A DNA stretch of 64,000 bases from Candidatus Gastranaerophilales bacterium (GCA_944325875.1 CALVBU010000008.1:1-64000), one strand, 5' to 3'. Positions 1 to 8,588 are shown, counted from the stretch's first letter. The notes: a model not told the origin generated them from the sequence alone. Numbers and translations are program-made.

Positions 1-132
1 GCTCAAGATAAAAACTTAGAATTACGCTTGAAACAATTAGATACCGAACAAGACGCAATATCAACCGAAATGGATGCAGTATCAAAAGTAATCGAAAAGA
101 ATACAGAAAGTACATTCAAAACATTCGGTTAA
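1..132 (+). CDS. C-terminal end of a coiled-coil protein (partial)
   Basis: Reading frame 1 is open from the window edge to a TAA, giving the last 43 residues of a protein that starts upstream. The segment is highly charged, with hydrophobic residues every three to four positions (NLELRLKQLDTEQDAI), as expected for a coiled coil, and ends in STFKTFG. I recall similar endings in long coiled-coil or flagellar-hook-like proteins of related bacteria, but cannot confirm that here. A clear terminator follows at 195-220. No function is assigned. Confidence 0.6.
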   Translation, partial: AQDKNLELRLKQLDTEQDAISTEMDAVSKVIEKNTESTFKTFG

Positions 133-194
133 AAAATAAATACAAACGATAAACAATAAAAAAGATATATAAAATTTCCTTTCCCTTTTTCCTT

Positions 195-220
195 ACGACT
201 TTTATAAGAAGTCGTTTTTT
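195..220 (+). terminator. Rho-independent terminator
   Basis: A 7-bp stem, ACGACTT (195-201) with AAGTCGT (209-215), has a 7-nt loop and is followed by a T run. It ends the transcript of the partial gene at the left edge. Confidence 0.85.
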
Positions 221-328
221 ATTGTTTTTATGGTTTACAATTCTTAATAAAAATCTTTAGTCAGGTAAATTTTTAAGAGTATTTCAACTTTATATATATG
301 TTGGGGAACAAATTTGGGGATACGAATT

Positions 329-541
329 ATGACGGATTGGGAAAACGATTATGCTGCATCTTTTATTTATCAAGATTTAGCGGATTGCTCACTTGGTGCT
401 TTTCCTGTGATTACAGAGCTTGAAAAGACAAGTGAAGCCAAGAAAATTGACAAAGTAGAAAATACTGCTCTAAAAGTAAATGTCTTAAAAAAAGTAAGTA
501 TATTTTTATTTTTGTTTATGACATGGATTGTCACTATTTAA
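329..541 (+). CDS. small single-span membrane protein, unknown
   Basis: A 70-residue protein. ATG 329 is preferred over an in-frame TTG at 314 because GGGGA (316-320) sits 8 nt before it. The N-terminal half is acidic and soluble. Residues of about 55-70 (KVSIFLFLFMTWIVTI) form one C-terminal membrane span, so this looks tail-anchored. It contains SFIYQDLADC; the next gene has the related PFMYQDLMSG near its own start, so the two may share a binding segment. An A+T-rich -10-like box followed by GTTGGGG lies at 291-306. No family recognised. Confidence 0.6.
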   Translation: MTDWENDYAASFIYQDLADCSLGAFPVITELEKTSEAKKIDKVENTALKVNVLKKVSIFLFLFMTWIVTI

Positions 542-563
542 CTTAGTTAACAATGGAGTTATT

Positions 564-1226
564 ATGAATTCACCTGATGTCCAACCATTTATGTATCAAG
601 ATTTGATGAGTGGTAGCAATAGTTTGTTACCTCCATTAGGGAATCCTTTTTTGACGGGTATGTATCCTACTAATTTTCTTGGTACAGTGCGTTTACAACC
701 ACAGCCTGATGGTGATAAATTCCTTAGAATGCAGGAAAAAGATAGATCAGAAAGGAATGCTTTTTTAGGGGCTCTTACTGCATTAGCTGTCATTGGGACT
801 TCTACAGCTTTGTTGTTTAAAGGGAAAATAAATTTTAAAGGTTTTTGGAATGCAATTGCCTCACCTTTTAAAGCAACGGATAAAGTCGTGAAATCAGGAG
901 CTAATAAAACCGGAGATGTAATTTCATCTGCTGGGAAAAAATCTAAGAGTGGTCTAAAATCATTAGGTGTTTTAATAGCTGCTCCATTTAAGTATATAGG
1001 TAAAGGTTTGAAAAAAATAGGAAGCGTAATTGCGTATCCTTTTAAATCAATTAAAAATGGGTTAAGTAAACTGTTTAAGCGCAAACCTAAATCTGAACCT
1101 GTTCAAATAAAAGGTGCTTTAGAGCCTCCTAAAACTTCTGGAGTGGCCTCTTCTACGGTAAATAATACAGGTGAAGTCTTATCACCTGATAAAATTATAA
1201 TGCCTGATGGCAGTGTAGTTGAGTAG
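564..1226 (+). CDS. membrane protein with amphipathic Lys/Gly repeats, unknown
   Basis: A 220-residue protein. ATG 564 has GGAG (555-558) at correct spacing, whereas a longer frame from TTG 528 would overlap the previous gene and lacks a ribosome site. After a short N-terminus with MYQDL there is one likely membrane helix near residues 65-87 (FLGALTALAVIGTSTALLFK). Then come at least three related basic amphipathic units of the form PFK-x(3-5)-KxGxxKxG (for example APFKYIGKGLKKIGSVIAYPF). The tail is Pro/Ser/Thr-rich. Probably co-transcribed with the small gene upstream (22-nt gap). No known family. Confidence 0.65.
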   Translation: MNSPDVQPFMYQDLMSGSNSLLPPLGNPFLTGMYPTNFLGTVRLQPQPDGDKFLRMQEKDRSERNAFLGALTALAVIGTSTALLFKGKINFKGFWNAIASPFKATDKVVKSGANKTGDVISSAGKKSKSGLKSLGVLIAAPFKYIGKGLKKIGSVIAYPFKSIKNGLSKLFKRKPKSEPVQIKGALEPPKTSGVASSTVNNTGEVLSPDKIIMPDGSVVE

Positions 1227-1341
1227 TCTGTGGAGTTTATAATATTTCTTTTATCAGTATTGAGATTAAAGATTATTCATGGTAATATAATCTTCAATTA
1301 GTACTGATAATTCTGTATCAAAGGTAAGAAGGGAGCAATTT

Positions 1342-1842
1342 ATGGCAAAAGAATGCAGTTTTGATGTTGTATCAGAATTTGATAAGCAAGAGCTTTTGAA
1401 TGCTGTAGATCAAGTAAGAAGGGAAGTAGGATCCAGATTTGATTTGAAGGATTCAAATTCAGAGATAGAGCTTGAGGCAGATAAAGCTATTATAATTACA
1501 ACAAATGACGAAATGAAGTTGAGAAATATTTATGATATTTTGCAATCAAAATTAGTAAAAAGAAATCTTAGTACAAGAATTTTAGATCCTCAAGGTATTG
1601 AAAATGCTTTAGGTGGAAGAGTTAAACAGACTTACAATTTGAAAAAAGGTCTAACTCAAGAATTAGCAAAGAAAATCGTAGCAGATATCAAAGAATCAAA
1701 AATTAAAGTTCAAGCATCTATTCAAGGAGATCAGGTAAGGGTTTCCGGAAAAGATAAAGATGACTTGCAAGCTGTGATAAAGATGCTTAGAGGTAATGAG
1801 GAAAAATACGATTATCCGTTGCAGTTTACAAATTACAGATAA
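1342..1842 (+). CDS. yajQ: YajQ family nucleotide-binding protein (UPF0234)
   Basis: A 166-residue cytoplasmic protein matching the YajQ family in length and pattern. It starts CSFDVVSEFDKQELLNAVDQ, has RFDLKDSNSEI near residue 33 and a C-terminal KYDYPLQFTNYR. Family members have two tandem ferredoxin-like folds; some are reported to bind cyclic di-GMP or RNA, so the exact ligand here is unknown. GGGAG lies 7-8 nt before ATG. Stands alone, with a bidirectional terminator behind it. Confidence 0.93.
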   Translation: MAKECSFDVVSEFDKQELLNAVDQVRREVGSRFDLKDSNSEIELEADKAIIITTNDEMKLRNIYDILQSKLVKRNLSTRILDPQGIENALGGRVKQTYNLKKGLTQELAKKIVADIKESKIKVQASIQGDQVRVSGKDKDDLQAVIKMLRGNEEKYDYPLQFTNYR

Positions 1843-1870
1843 AAAAAAGACCGCATTTGCGGTCTTTTTT
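1843..1870 (+). terminator. bidirectional terminator between yajQ and panD
   Basis: AGACCGC/GCGGTCT hairpin with an ATTT loop, flanked by an A run on the left and a T run on the right, so it can stop transcription from both converging genes. Confidence 0.92.
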
Positions 1871-2216
1871 ATTTGATTTTGTTATTTTCATCAACCATCA
1901 CGATAGTTGGTTTGTAATTTTCAAGTTCTTTAGGTTCAAGACTTGCGTATGATACGATAATAACTTTATCTCCAGGTTGAACTTTTCTTGCTGCAGCGCC
2001 ATTTAAGCATATGCAACCTGAATCAGGTTCCCCTTTTATGACATAAGTCTGAAATCTTTCACCATTGTTAATATCCAAGATATCAACCTTTTGCCATTCT
2101 TTAATTTTAGCGGCTTTCATTAGTGTTTCATCAATTGTAATTGAGCCAACATAGTTTAGATTTGCATCTGTAACTGTTGCTCTGTGTATTTTTGAAAATA
2201 AAAATTCTTGTAACAT
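1869..2216 (-). CDS. panD: aspartate 1-decarboxylase proenzyme
   Basis: Makes beta-alanine from aspartate for pantothenate/CoA synthesis. Starting at ATG 2216 (not the in-frame TTG at 2228) gives 115 residues. It also places the self-cleavage pair at Gly24-Ser25 (YVGSITID) and the substrate lysine at Lys9 (SKIHRATVT), exactly the numbering of the E. coli enzyme; this decides the start. GAAGAGG precedes that ATG. Ser25 would become the pyruvoyl cofactor. The strand-mate speD encodes another pyruvoyl-dependent decarboxylase. Confidence 0.95.
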   Translation of the reverse strand: MLQEFLFSKIHRATVTDANLNYVGSITIDETLMKAAKIKEWQKVDILDINNGERFQTYVIKGEPDSGCICLNGAAARKVQPGDKVIIVSYASLEPKELENYKPTIVMVDENNKIK

Positions 2217-2294
2217 AATCCTCTTCAAAGTTATTATTTAAATAACTTTCCTTTATTTATATTTCTTCAACCAGCATTTTATATCAAACAAAAT

Positions 2295-2332
2295 AAAAAA
2301 AAAAGACCGATTTTAAATCGGTCTTTTTTTTT
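2295..2332 (-). terminator. terminator of speD (works on both strands)
   Basis: AGACCGATTT/AAATCGGTCT hairpin with long A and T runs on each side. It lies directly after the speD stop on the minus strand and upstream of panD. Confidence 0.9.
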
Positions 2333-2333
2333 A

Positions 2334-2789
2334 TTAATCAACTAATTGTTGCATAATTTCAAAAGGTTTTTCTGCAACTTTCATTGTAGCTTCATCAATG
2401 ATTCCTCTTTTTAATTCGGTGAAAGTTGCTTTTCTTGAGTTGAATTTTTCTTTTAAAAATTCATAAGAAATTTTAGGGTCGCATTTGTCCCCACATGTAA
2501 ATAAATCTACAGCCGCATAACCAAGTTCCGGCCAAGTGTGAATAGCTAGGTGACTTTCAGAGATAATAACTACTCCAGAAACGCCATAAGGATTAAACAT
2601 GTGGAAACATTTTTGGACAATAGTAGCACCACATTCAAGGGCGGCATCCACCATGTACTTTTCTACTTTATCAATACTGTTTAATGTGTTCGGATCACAT
2701 TCAAAAAATTCTGCTAAAACGTGTTGTCCTAAGTGGATTTCTTTGGTACCGTTTTCCTTAAACGCTGTAAATGGTGATGTTATTGCCAA
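2334..2789 (-). CDS. speD: S-adenosylmethionine decarboxylase proenzyme
   Basis: Produces decarboxylated SAM, the aminopropyl donor for spermidine. The 151 residues contain the self-processing site SES-H with cleavage before Ser79, and His84 and Cys99. These keep the spacing of Ser63/His68/Cys83 in the short bacterial class (Thermotoga type). The start is TTG 2789, chosen because AGGAGG (2798-2803) is exactly 8 nt away. An out-of-frame ATG at 2794 opens a four-codon ORF (MNWQ) straddling that TTG, but is only 3 nt from the ribosome site. The 5' leader can form a small hairpin (ATTGC/GCAAT, 2833-2846). Confidence 0.94.
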   Translation of the reverse strand: MAITSPFTAFKENGTKEIHLGQHVLAEFFECDPNTLNSIDKVEKYMVDAALECGATIVQKCFHMFNPYGVSGVVIISESHLAIHTWPELGYAAVDLFTCGDKCDPKISYEFLKEKFNSRKATFTELKRGIIDEATMKVAEKPFEIMQQLVD

Positions 2790-3025
2790 TTCATGTGCCT
2801 CCTTTTATACAATGTATATTTACCTACAAATAATTGCTTTCGCAATAAACATATTACAATAAAAATTAAAAAATTTGTAAATTTTACACTTTTTAAATAA
2901 TTTTTTACAAAAATTTTACAATTAATATGCCTGAAAATACTATTAATAGTATCATTCACAAGGGGAATTTTTATTAATATTTGTTAATAAAATCTTTTTT
3001 GTTAAAATTTGCAGTGCATTTTTTT

Positions 3026-3034
3026 TGTTATACT
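3026..3034 (+). promoter_or_regulatory. extended -10 promoter, near-leaderless
   Basis: TG-t-TATACT ends 8 nt before the ATG of the response regulator at 3043, so the predicted transcript begins 0-2 nt before the start codon. No Shine-Dalgarno is present. Confidence 0.6.
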
Positions 3035-3042
3035 ATAGCGAT

Positions 3043-3744
3043 ATGAGTAGAATATTAGTTATTGATGACGATTTAGCAATAAATGAATTGATAAAAGTTA
3101 ATTTAGAATTAGAAGGTCATAAGGTAATACAGGCTTTTGACGGAACGACTGGCTTTGCATTGTGTAAGCAGGAATTACCTTCATTAGTTGTGTTAGATGT
3201 TATGATGCCTGAAGTTGACGGGTTTACTGTAGCTCAGAGAATAAGGAAAAATCCAGAAACTTCTGAAATTCCTATTTTGATGCTTACAGCTCTTTCTCAA
3301 CTTGATGATAAGGTTAACGGGTTTAATATCGGGGTTGATGATTATCTTGTAAAACCTTTTGAAATGGAAGAGTTGAAGGTTCGAGTTAGGGCTTTATTAA
3401 AACGTACAAAACAGATTCCTGTTTCAGCTTCTACCAGAGAAATTTTAACTTTGGGCGAAATTACCTTGTTGCCAGAAATATATTCAGTTAAAATCGGGGA
3501 AAAGCAAGCTAAATTGACGCCTATTGAGTTTGATATATTCAATTTACTCTTTCAAAATTATGGGAATATGGTTTCTTCTGCCCAATTATTAAAAGATATC
3601 TGGGGATATTCACCGGATGATGATATTGAAACTATCAGAGTTCATATAAGGCATTTAAGATCTAAGCTAGATAAAATTTCGAATGGTAAAAAGTATATAG
3701 AAACAATTTACGGTGGCGGATATAAGTTAAATATCGACCAATAG
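3043..3744 (+). CDS. OmpR/PhoB-type response regulator
   Basis: A 233-residue two-domain regulator. The receiver domain (1-120) has the acidic pocket VIDDD (6-10), phospho-acceptor Asp52 (VVLDVMMPE), Thr82 and Lys104 (LVKPFE). The C-terminal winged helix (about 135-232) has the family sequences LTPIEFDIFNLL and RVHIRHLRSKL. No histidine kinase is nearby, so this is an orphan as seen here. It resembles the RpaB class of cyanobacteria in overall form, but I cannot prove orthology. The longer frame from 3025 is rejected because it runs through the -10 box. Confidence 0.93.
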   Translation: MSRILVIDDDLAINELIKVNLELEGHKVIQAFDGTTGFALCKQELPSLVVLDVMMPEVDGFTVAQRIRKNPETSEIPILMLTALSQLDDKVNGFNIGVDDYLVKPFEMEELKVRVRALLKRTKQIPVSASTREILTLGEITLLPEIYSVKIGEKQAKLTPIEFDIFNLLFQNYGNMVSSAQLLKDIWGYSPDDDIETIRVHIRHLRSKLDKISNGKKYIETIYGGGYKLNIDQ

Positions 3745-3782
3745 TTTATACGCTTAGTCTAATATTTTGTAAGATTAAATTA

Positions 3783-4673
3783 TTAGTTAGTTTGCTGGTA
3801 ACCAAAGTTTTTAAGTGCAGACTGTTTCTTTCTCCAGTCTTTTTCAACTTTTACTTCAAGTCCTAAGAAAACTTTTTTGTCTACGATATTTTCAAGATCA
3901 AGACGAGCCTCTGTGCCAATTTTCTTTAGTAAATTGCCGTTTTTTCCAATTAAAATTCCTTTTTGACTTTTGGTTTCACAATAAATAGTAGCGTAAATTC
4001 TGTCAATGTCTTCATTTTCTTGGTACTTTTCAACTTTTACGGCAACTGAATGTGGAATTTCGTCAGATGTATTAACTAGAATTTTTTCTCTGATTATTTC
4101 TTCTGTAACATCGCGCATTGTTTCTTCAGTTACAATATCTTCAGGATATAATAATTCACCCTCAGGAAGATTTTTGAATATATTTTTTATTAAAGTATCA
4201 ATATTTCTTCCTGTTTTTGCAGAAATTTTAACTATTGGGTAATTTTTTTCAAATAAAGTTTTGTAAGTGAGCAAGTTTGATTCAATTTTTTCAAGCTTTT
4301 TGGTCTTATCAACTTTGTTCATGACAATAATTACAGGGATATCTGTTTTAAGAATATTCTCAGCAATCCATTTATCGCCTTTGCCTGCTGGTTCTGAACC
4401 GTCTACCAGAAATAATATTAAATCGGCGTCTGGAACTGCGATTTTTGCTTCATCAAGTAAAAATTCTCCCAGTTTATTTAAGGGTTTATGGACTCCTGGA
4501 GTATCTATAAATACAATCTGTCCTTCTTTTGTTGTGTATACTCCTTTAATTCTTTTTCTTGTTGTTTGAGCTTTGTCGGTAGCTATTACAATCTTTTGTC
4601 CAAGAATTTGATTTAAAAGAGTTGACTTTCCTACGTTAGGTCTTCCTATTATTGCTGTAAATCCACTTTTCAT
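3783..4673 (-). CDS. era: GTPase Era
   Basis: Ribosome-assembly GTPase that acts on 16S rRNA. G1 is GRPNVGKS (10-17), G3 DTPGV, G4 NKVD and G5 SAKTG; a KH RNA-binding domain near the C-terminus has GKNGNLLKKIG. The start is ATG 4673 (297 residues): it begins directly with the GTPase core and lies 7 nt after an extended -10 box. Thirteen extra residues from 4712 would require a different, unsupported start. Divergent from the next gene. Confidence 0.95.
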   Translation of the reverse strand: MKSGFTAIIGRPNVGKSTLLNQILGQKIVIATDKAQTTRKRIKGVYTTKEGQIVFIDTPGVHKPLNKLGEFLLDEAKIAVPDADLILFLVDGSEPAGKGDKWIAENILKTDIPVIIVMNKVDKTKKLEKIESNLLTYKTLFEKNYPIVKISAKTGRNIDTLIKNIFKNLPEGELLYPEDIVTEETMRDVTEEIIREKILVNTSDEIPHSVAVKVEKYQENEDIDRIYATIYCETKSQKGILIGKNGNLLKKIGTEARLDLENIVDKKVFLGLEVKVEKDWRKKQSALKNFGYQQTN

Positions 4674-4680
4674 ATAACAT

Positions 4681-4689
4681 ATCTTAACA
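4681..4689 (-). promoter_or_regulatory. extended -10 promoter for leaderless era
   Basis: On the minus strand TG-t-TAAGAT is followed by 7 nt (ATGTTAT) and then the era ATG. No ribosome-binding site is visible. Confidence 0.6.
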
Positions 4690-4764
4690 TAAAAGTATCT
4701 TTTTTTTAACATAATGGCAATTTTTTGTAACTTAATGTATTATATATATGTGTAGGGAAATTTG

Positions 4765-4779
4765 ATGGATTTAAAATGA
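4765..4779 (+). CDS. possible four-codon leader ORF (MDLK) coupled to the next gene
   Basis: AGGG (4754-4757) sits 7 nt before ATG 4765. The ORF reads M-D-L-K and stops at TGA 4777-4779, overlapping the next gene's ATG as ATGA. The main gene has no ribosome site of its own at normal spacing, so re-initiation after this mini-ORF is plausible. The ORF is very short and could be chance. Confidence 0.3.
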   Translation: MDLK

Positions 4780-7103
4780 AGATAAAAAATCGCAAAATCA
4801 GTTTGATTTTACTGCTTAGTTTGAGTCTCTTTTCTGCTTCTGTAGCTATCGCAGATTCAAATTCTTTGACGCAGTTAGATATAAGAAAAAACAACTCTTC
4901 ATCTTCGTCGGTTGATGTGACCTTGTACACGACAACTCCTTATAACGATAGTGTTGCCGTAACAAAAAAATCAGATAATAAGTATGTAATTTTGATGCCA
5001 AATGTTTCAAAATCATCAAGCAAATCTCCTGATTTGTCCGGTTTAGGTGATATTATTTCGAATGTAGATGTAAAATCTGTCAATGACCCTTCAGGGAGCT
5101 ATACAAAAGTAACTCTTACAACAACAAAACCAATAAATATCAAAACCCACACACAAAAAAGTCTTCCTGTAACTGAAGGGCAAAAGGCTTATAGAACATT
5201 ATTATCACAAAATCCTGTTCATAAACCTGTGCCAGTTGCAGTTCCTGTTAATTCTTTGAAAAAAGAAGAAGTTAAAGTTGCATCTGTAAAAAATGCTAAT
5301 AAAATTGTAAAAGATGAAAAATCTTCACAAGCAAAAATAACGTCAGAAAGCAAAATCTCTACACAAACAACAAAACCTAAATCTGTTTTAAAAGATACAG
5401 CTAAGAACAAGAGTGTAAAAGCTGTTCAGTCAAAAATAGATGCAAAAAAAATCGAGAATTCAACACCTAAAACAGAAAATCTTGTAGCTTCTGTTGAGAG
5501 TAAAAGCGCAAATGATATAGTAAAAAATACTGATTCAATTCAAAATAATACAGTTGACTCAGTTGCTAAAAGTGAAAATATTACCCCAGAAAATAATATA
5601 GTATATGAGAACAATAATACCGGAAGGAATCAATCAAATATGCCGATAACACTAGCAATGATTTTTGTGCCTTTATTAGGCTTATTCTTTTTGTTTAAGT
5701 TGATAAAGGTTTCAATGCAAAATTCGACAATGTTGAAAAAGGCTTTTATTGCTAATTTAAAGAATAAAAAAGATTCAGTAAGTGATTATGAGTCAATTAT
5801 AAGTGCAGATATGAATTGGCAAGAGAAATATCAAAAATTTGTTGCTGTATCGAATGCTAATTATGAAAAGGCTCCTAAAAAGTTAGCATCAGAAACTCTT
5901 GACTTTGGTAGTGTTCCGGCAGCTTCTCTTAATACTCAACCGGTGGTTGATGATACACCTAATTTTGTTAATGAAATTGAATCTCCAGCTTTAAATGCTG
6001 CACCTGTTGCAAAAGCAGTATCAAAGAAAGCAAATAAACCTAAAGTAGAAATTAGTGAGGCAGTAAAAGAAATGGAAAGACAAATAAGTAAGCTAGAGGC
6101 TGAAAATGCTCAAAAACAGCAAATACCTTCAATAACAGAAGAACCTATTGATATGTCTGAAGCTGAATATTTAGAAAGTCTTGAAAAAATGCTTCATGAT
6201 TCTCCTGATGTTGAAAAAACAGATTTAGATGATGATTCAATTTTAAAAGAGTTGGAGCAAAACTTTAGAGATATTACTGTCCACAGTGAAGATAGTGTAA
6301 TTGCTTCAAAAATGTCTAATGTTTCAAAAGTTTCTAAAGTTAAGAAATTAAAAGCATTTGCAAATAGTAAAATACTAGAAGAAACTCATCGTAATAAACC
6401 ATTACCTAAAACTAAGGAAGAAGTTGCTCGTGTTGTAAATAAAGAGGGCAGACATGTTAATCTTGGATATTCAAAACTTCACTCTAATCCTAGATTGCTT
6501 GAAGGTGCAAATTTAAGCGCAGCAGATTTGATTGCAAAAAGTAATCGTTTCTTGCCAAACCCAACACCTTTGAATTTCAAACAAAAGACTAATGATACTC
6601 CTATCGTAGCTCAGAAATCTAAATCTTCTGAACCTGTAAATAACAAAGGTTATACAATGGCAACTATAGATGAATTTTTCGCTTTATCAGATGACCAAAG
6701 CAAAGTAACAGCTTCTATAGAGTTGTCAAATAAGGTTGCAGGAAGTCTTGCTAATATTAAACCTTCTATGAAAATTCAAAAAGCTACTCCGAAAAAGATG
6801 ACAAATCCAATAACTCAGTTAAAATCTGAGTCTCAAGAAAGTTACTTAAACGGATTAATTGTAAAATCAGGTTTTAATATTGACAAAGATAAAGGTTTTT
6901 ATTTAGTAAATTTAGATGGAGAAATGGCTCTTATCGGTAGAATAAAAGAAGAAATATTTGTTCTTAAGAAGTTTGATCGCCCTATAGAAAAGCCTTTACA
7001 AGTAAGACAGGATAATCCAAATGTTTATATGGTAAAAACTGACGGATTCAGATCACTTGTAGAGGTTAGTGATAGCAAAATGGGTGTATTAATCGAGCTG
7101 TAG
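4776..7103 (+). CDS. secreted/membrane protein with possible AMIN-like domain
   Basis: A 775-residue protein. A signal peptide (1-27, cleavage near SVAIADS) is followed by a beta-rich segment, about 30-120 (VDVTLYTTTPYNDSVAVTKK). This resembles AMIN-type domains that bind the cell wall in cyanobacterial envelope proteins; that match is tentative. Residues about 130-285 are low-complexity Lys/Ser/Thr. A membrane span lies at 289-311 (MPITLAMIFVPLLGLFFLF), followed by a long acidic/basic cytoplasmic part and a compact C-terminal domain from about 685. This topology could link periplasm and cytoplasm. The substrate-binding protein follows after 7 nt. Confidence 0.6.
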   Translation: MKIKNRKISLILLLSLSLFSASVAIADSNSLTQLDIRKNNSSSSSVDVTLYTTTPYNDSVAVTKKSDNKYVILMPNVSKSSSKSPDLSGLGDIISNVDVKSVNDPSGSYTKVTLTTTKPINIKTHTQKSLPVTEGQKAYRTLLSQNPVHKPVPVAVPVNSLKKEEVKVASVKNANKIVKDEKSSQAKITSESKISTQTTKPKSVLKDTAKNKSVKAVQSKIDAKKIENSTPKTENLVASVESKSANDIVKNTDSIQNNTVDSVAKSENITPENNIVYENNNTGRNQSNMPITLAMIFVPLLGLFFLFKLIKVSMQNSTMLKKAFIANLKNKKDSVSDYESIISADMNWQEKYQKFVAVSNANYEKAPKKLASETLDFGSVPAASLNTQPVVDDTPNFVNEIESPALNAAPVAKAVSKKANKPKVEISEAVKEMERQISKLEAENAQKQQIPSITEEPIDMSEAEYLESLEKMLHDSPDVEKTDLDDDSILKELEQNFRDITVHSEDSVIASKMSNVSKVSKVKKLKAFANSKILEETHRNKPLPKTKEEVARVVNKEGRHVNLGYSKLHSNPRLLEGANLSAADLIAKSNRFLPNPTPLNFKQKTNDTPIVAQKSKSSEPVNNKGYTMATIDEFFALSDDQSKVTASIELSNKVAGSLANIKPSMKIQKATPKKMTNPITQLKSESQESYLNGLIVKSGFNIDKDKGFYLVNLDGEMALIGRIKEEIFVLKKFDRPIEKPLQVRQDNPNVYMVKTDGFRSLVEVSDSKMGVLIEL

Positions 7104-7110
7104 GCTTGTT

Positions 7111-8283
7111 ATGTTGAAGAAAATTGCAATAATTATATTAGTAGCAGGGAGCTTATTTCTATCTGCCGGAGCTTTGTTAAATTATAAAAAGGCTTCTGGT
7201 AAAACTATTATTACATTTGCAAGTTGGGGCTCTAAATCTGAAATTGATATTTTAAAACCTATACTAGTTGATTTTGAGAAACAAAATCCCGATTTGAAAA
7301 TTAATTTTATGCATATCCCGCAAAATTATTTTCAAAAGATACATCTTTTGTTTGCTTCTAATACCGCTCCTGATGTGATATTTATAAATAATTTAAATTT
7401 GCCTATATATGCAAATGCCGGAGTTTTGGAAGATTTAACTGATTTGAATATTGATAGAAGTGCTTTTTATAAAAAATCATTGGATGCAATGAGTTGGAAT
7501 GGAAGACTTTATGCTATACCTCGAGATATTTCAAATCTTGTGATTTACTATAATAAAGATATTTTTGATAAGAATAATGTTGAATGTCCAAGTCAAAATT
7601 GGACAATGGAAGAATTTTTAAGTATTGCGCAAAAATTGACTTCGCGTCCTAATGTGTTTGGAATTAGTTTTGAAGAGGATTCTTTATTTTATCTGCCTTA
7701 TTTGATGAGCGAAGGCGGTGGGATTCTTTCTGATGATTTAAAAAGAGAAATTATCAAAGATGATAATTCTCAAAAAGGTTTAAAAAATTATGCAAACTTA
7801 AGAAAGAAATATCATGTAGCACCTCAAAAGTCTGAAAGTGCCAGTGCTACAATGGCTCAAATGTTTTTACAGGGTCGTCTTGCAATGCATTTATCTGGAC
7901 GCTGGTTAGTTCCTAAGTATCGCGAAGAAGCTGATTTTGATTGGGATATTGCCCCTTTTCCTAAAGGTTCTGTAGGAAGCGTTGTTCCTCTTGATGCTTC
8001 AGGTTGGGCTATTTCAAAATCTTCAAAGCATAAATCCGAGGCTCTATTGTTGGTTAAATATTTATCATCAAAAGAAAATATATCTAAGATGACGCAAAGC
8101 GGGTTGATCGTTCCTGCAAGAATTGATGTCGCTAATTCTGAATATTTTCTCGATGGTAAAAATCCTAAAAATGCAAAAGTTTTTCTTGATGTTATTGAAA
8201 CCTCAAAGCCAACACCTGTGTCAGTAAATTACAATGAAATTAACGATAAAATAAAAGAATACACCGAAAAAATATTTAACTAA
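7111..8283 (+). CDS. ABC transporter sugar-binding protein (family 1)
   Basis: A 390-residue solute-binding protein of the MalE/UgpB class. It has TIITFASWGSKSEI after the membrane anchor, ENQNP-like DFEKQNPDLKINFMHIP, APDVIFINN, YAIPRDISNLVIYYNKDIF and ASGWAISKSSKHKSEA. The N-terminus (IAIIILVAGSLFLSAGALL) has no lipobox cysteine, so it is probably held by an uncleaved helix or cleaved as a secreted protein. No permease or ATPase gene is adjacent. Its last 8 nt overlap the convergent XRE gene. Confidence 0.88.
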   Translation: MLKKIAIIILVAGSLFLSAGALLNYKKASGKTIITFASWGSKSEIDILKPILVDFEKQNPDLKINFMHIPQNYFQKIHLLFASNTAPDVIFINNLNLPIYANAGVLEDLTDLNIDRSAFYKKSLDAMSWNGRLYAIPRDISNLVIYYNKDIFDKNNVECPSQNWTMEEFLSIAQKLTSRPNVFGISFEEDSLFYLPYLMSEGGGILSDDLKREIIKDDNSQKGLKNYANLRKKYHVAPQKSESASATMAQMFLQGRLAMHLSGRWLVPKYREEADFDWDIAPFPKGSVGSVVPLDASGWAISKSSKHKSEALLLVKYLSSKENISKMTQSGLIVPARIDVANSEYFLDGKNPKNAKVFLDVIETSKPTPVSVNYNEINDKIKEYTEKIFN

Positions 8284-8506
8284 AATTCTTTCTGTCGAAC
8301 AATTTATCAAAATCAATGTTTAATGCGTTCATAATTTCAATTATGACGGTTAGAGAAGTGTTAGTTTCCCCACGTTCAATTTTACCGAGATGTTGTCCGA
8401 AGCCTAATCCTATTTTTTCTGCCAGACCTTCTTGGGAATAACCGGCACGGTGTCTTTCAGCTTTTAAATTACGTCCGAATTCTTTCAAAATTTCTTTTTT
8501 ATCCAT
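8276..8506 (-). CDS. XRE-family HTH regulator paired with a prepilin gene
   Basis: A 76-residue helix-turn-helix protein: ILKEFGRNLKAERHRAGYSQEGLAEKIGL with recognition region GQHLGKIERGETNTSL, followed by a short helix. ATG 8506 begins the protein in the same register as the paralogue at 20.4 kb (MTKDELLKKFGLNVK). A longer frame to 8755 runs through the divergent promoter and is rejected. It is head-to-head with a prepilin-like gene; an inverted repeat covers its own start codon, suggesting autorepression. Confidence 0.85.
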   Translation of the reverse strand: MDKKEILKEFGRNLKAERHRAGYSQEGLAEKIGLGFGQHLGKIERGETNTSLTVIIEIMNALNIDFDKLFDRKNFS

Positions 8507-8515
8507 ACAATGTAT
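8505..8515. promoter_or_regulatory. inverted repeat, candidate XRE operator
   Basis: ATACA-a-TGTAT overlaps the start codon of the XRE gene. A regulator bound here would block its own expression and lie just upstream of the prepilin promoter. Confidence 0.45.
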
Positions 8516-8523
8516 CATAACAA

Positions 8524-8552
8524 TTGACAAAATGCAATCTACATTATATAAT
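8524..8552 (+). promoter_or_regulatory. consensus sigma-70 promoter of prepilin gene
   Basis: TTGACA (8524-8529) and TATAAT (8547-8552) with exactly 17 nt between them: a perfect consensus promoter, expected start near 8559, which implies strong expression unless repressed. Confidence 0.85.
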
Positions 8553-8588
8553 ATCTCATATGCACTAAATAGAGTGTAAGGAGGAACG

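Noticed and set aside
596-1084. Long minus-strand reading frames inside plus-strand genes (for example here, 40209-40655, 40729-41121, 49293-49691)
   Set aside because: They lie antisense to better-supported genes, lack ribosome sites, and have compositions expected from the complementary strand of AT-rich coding sequence.
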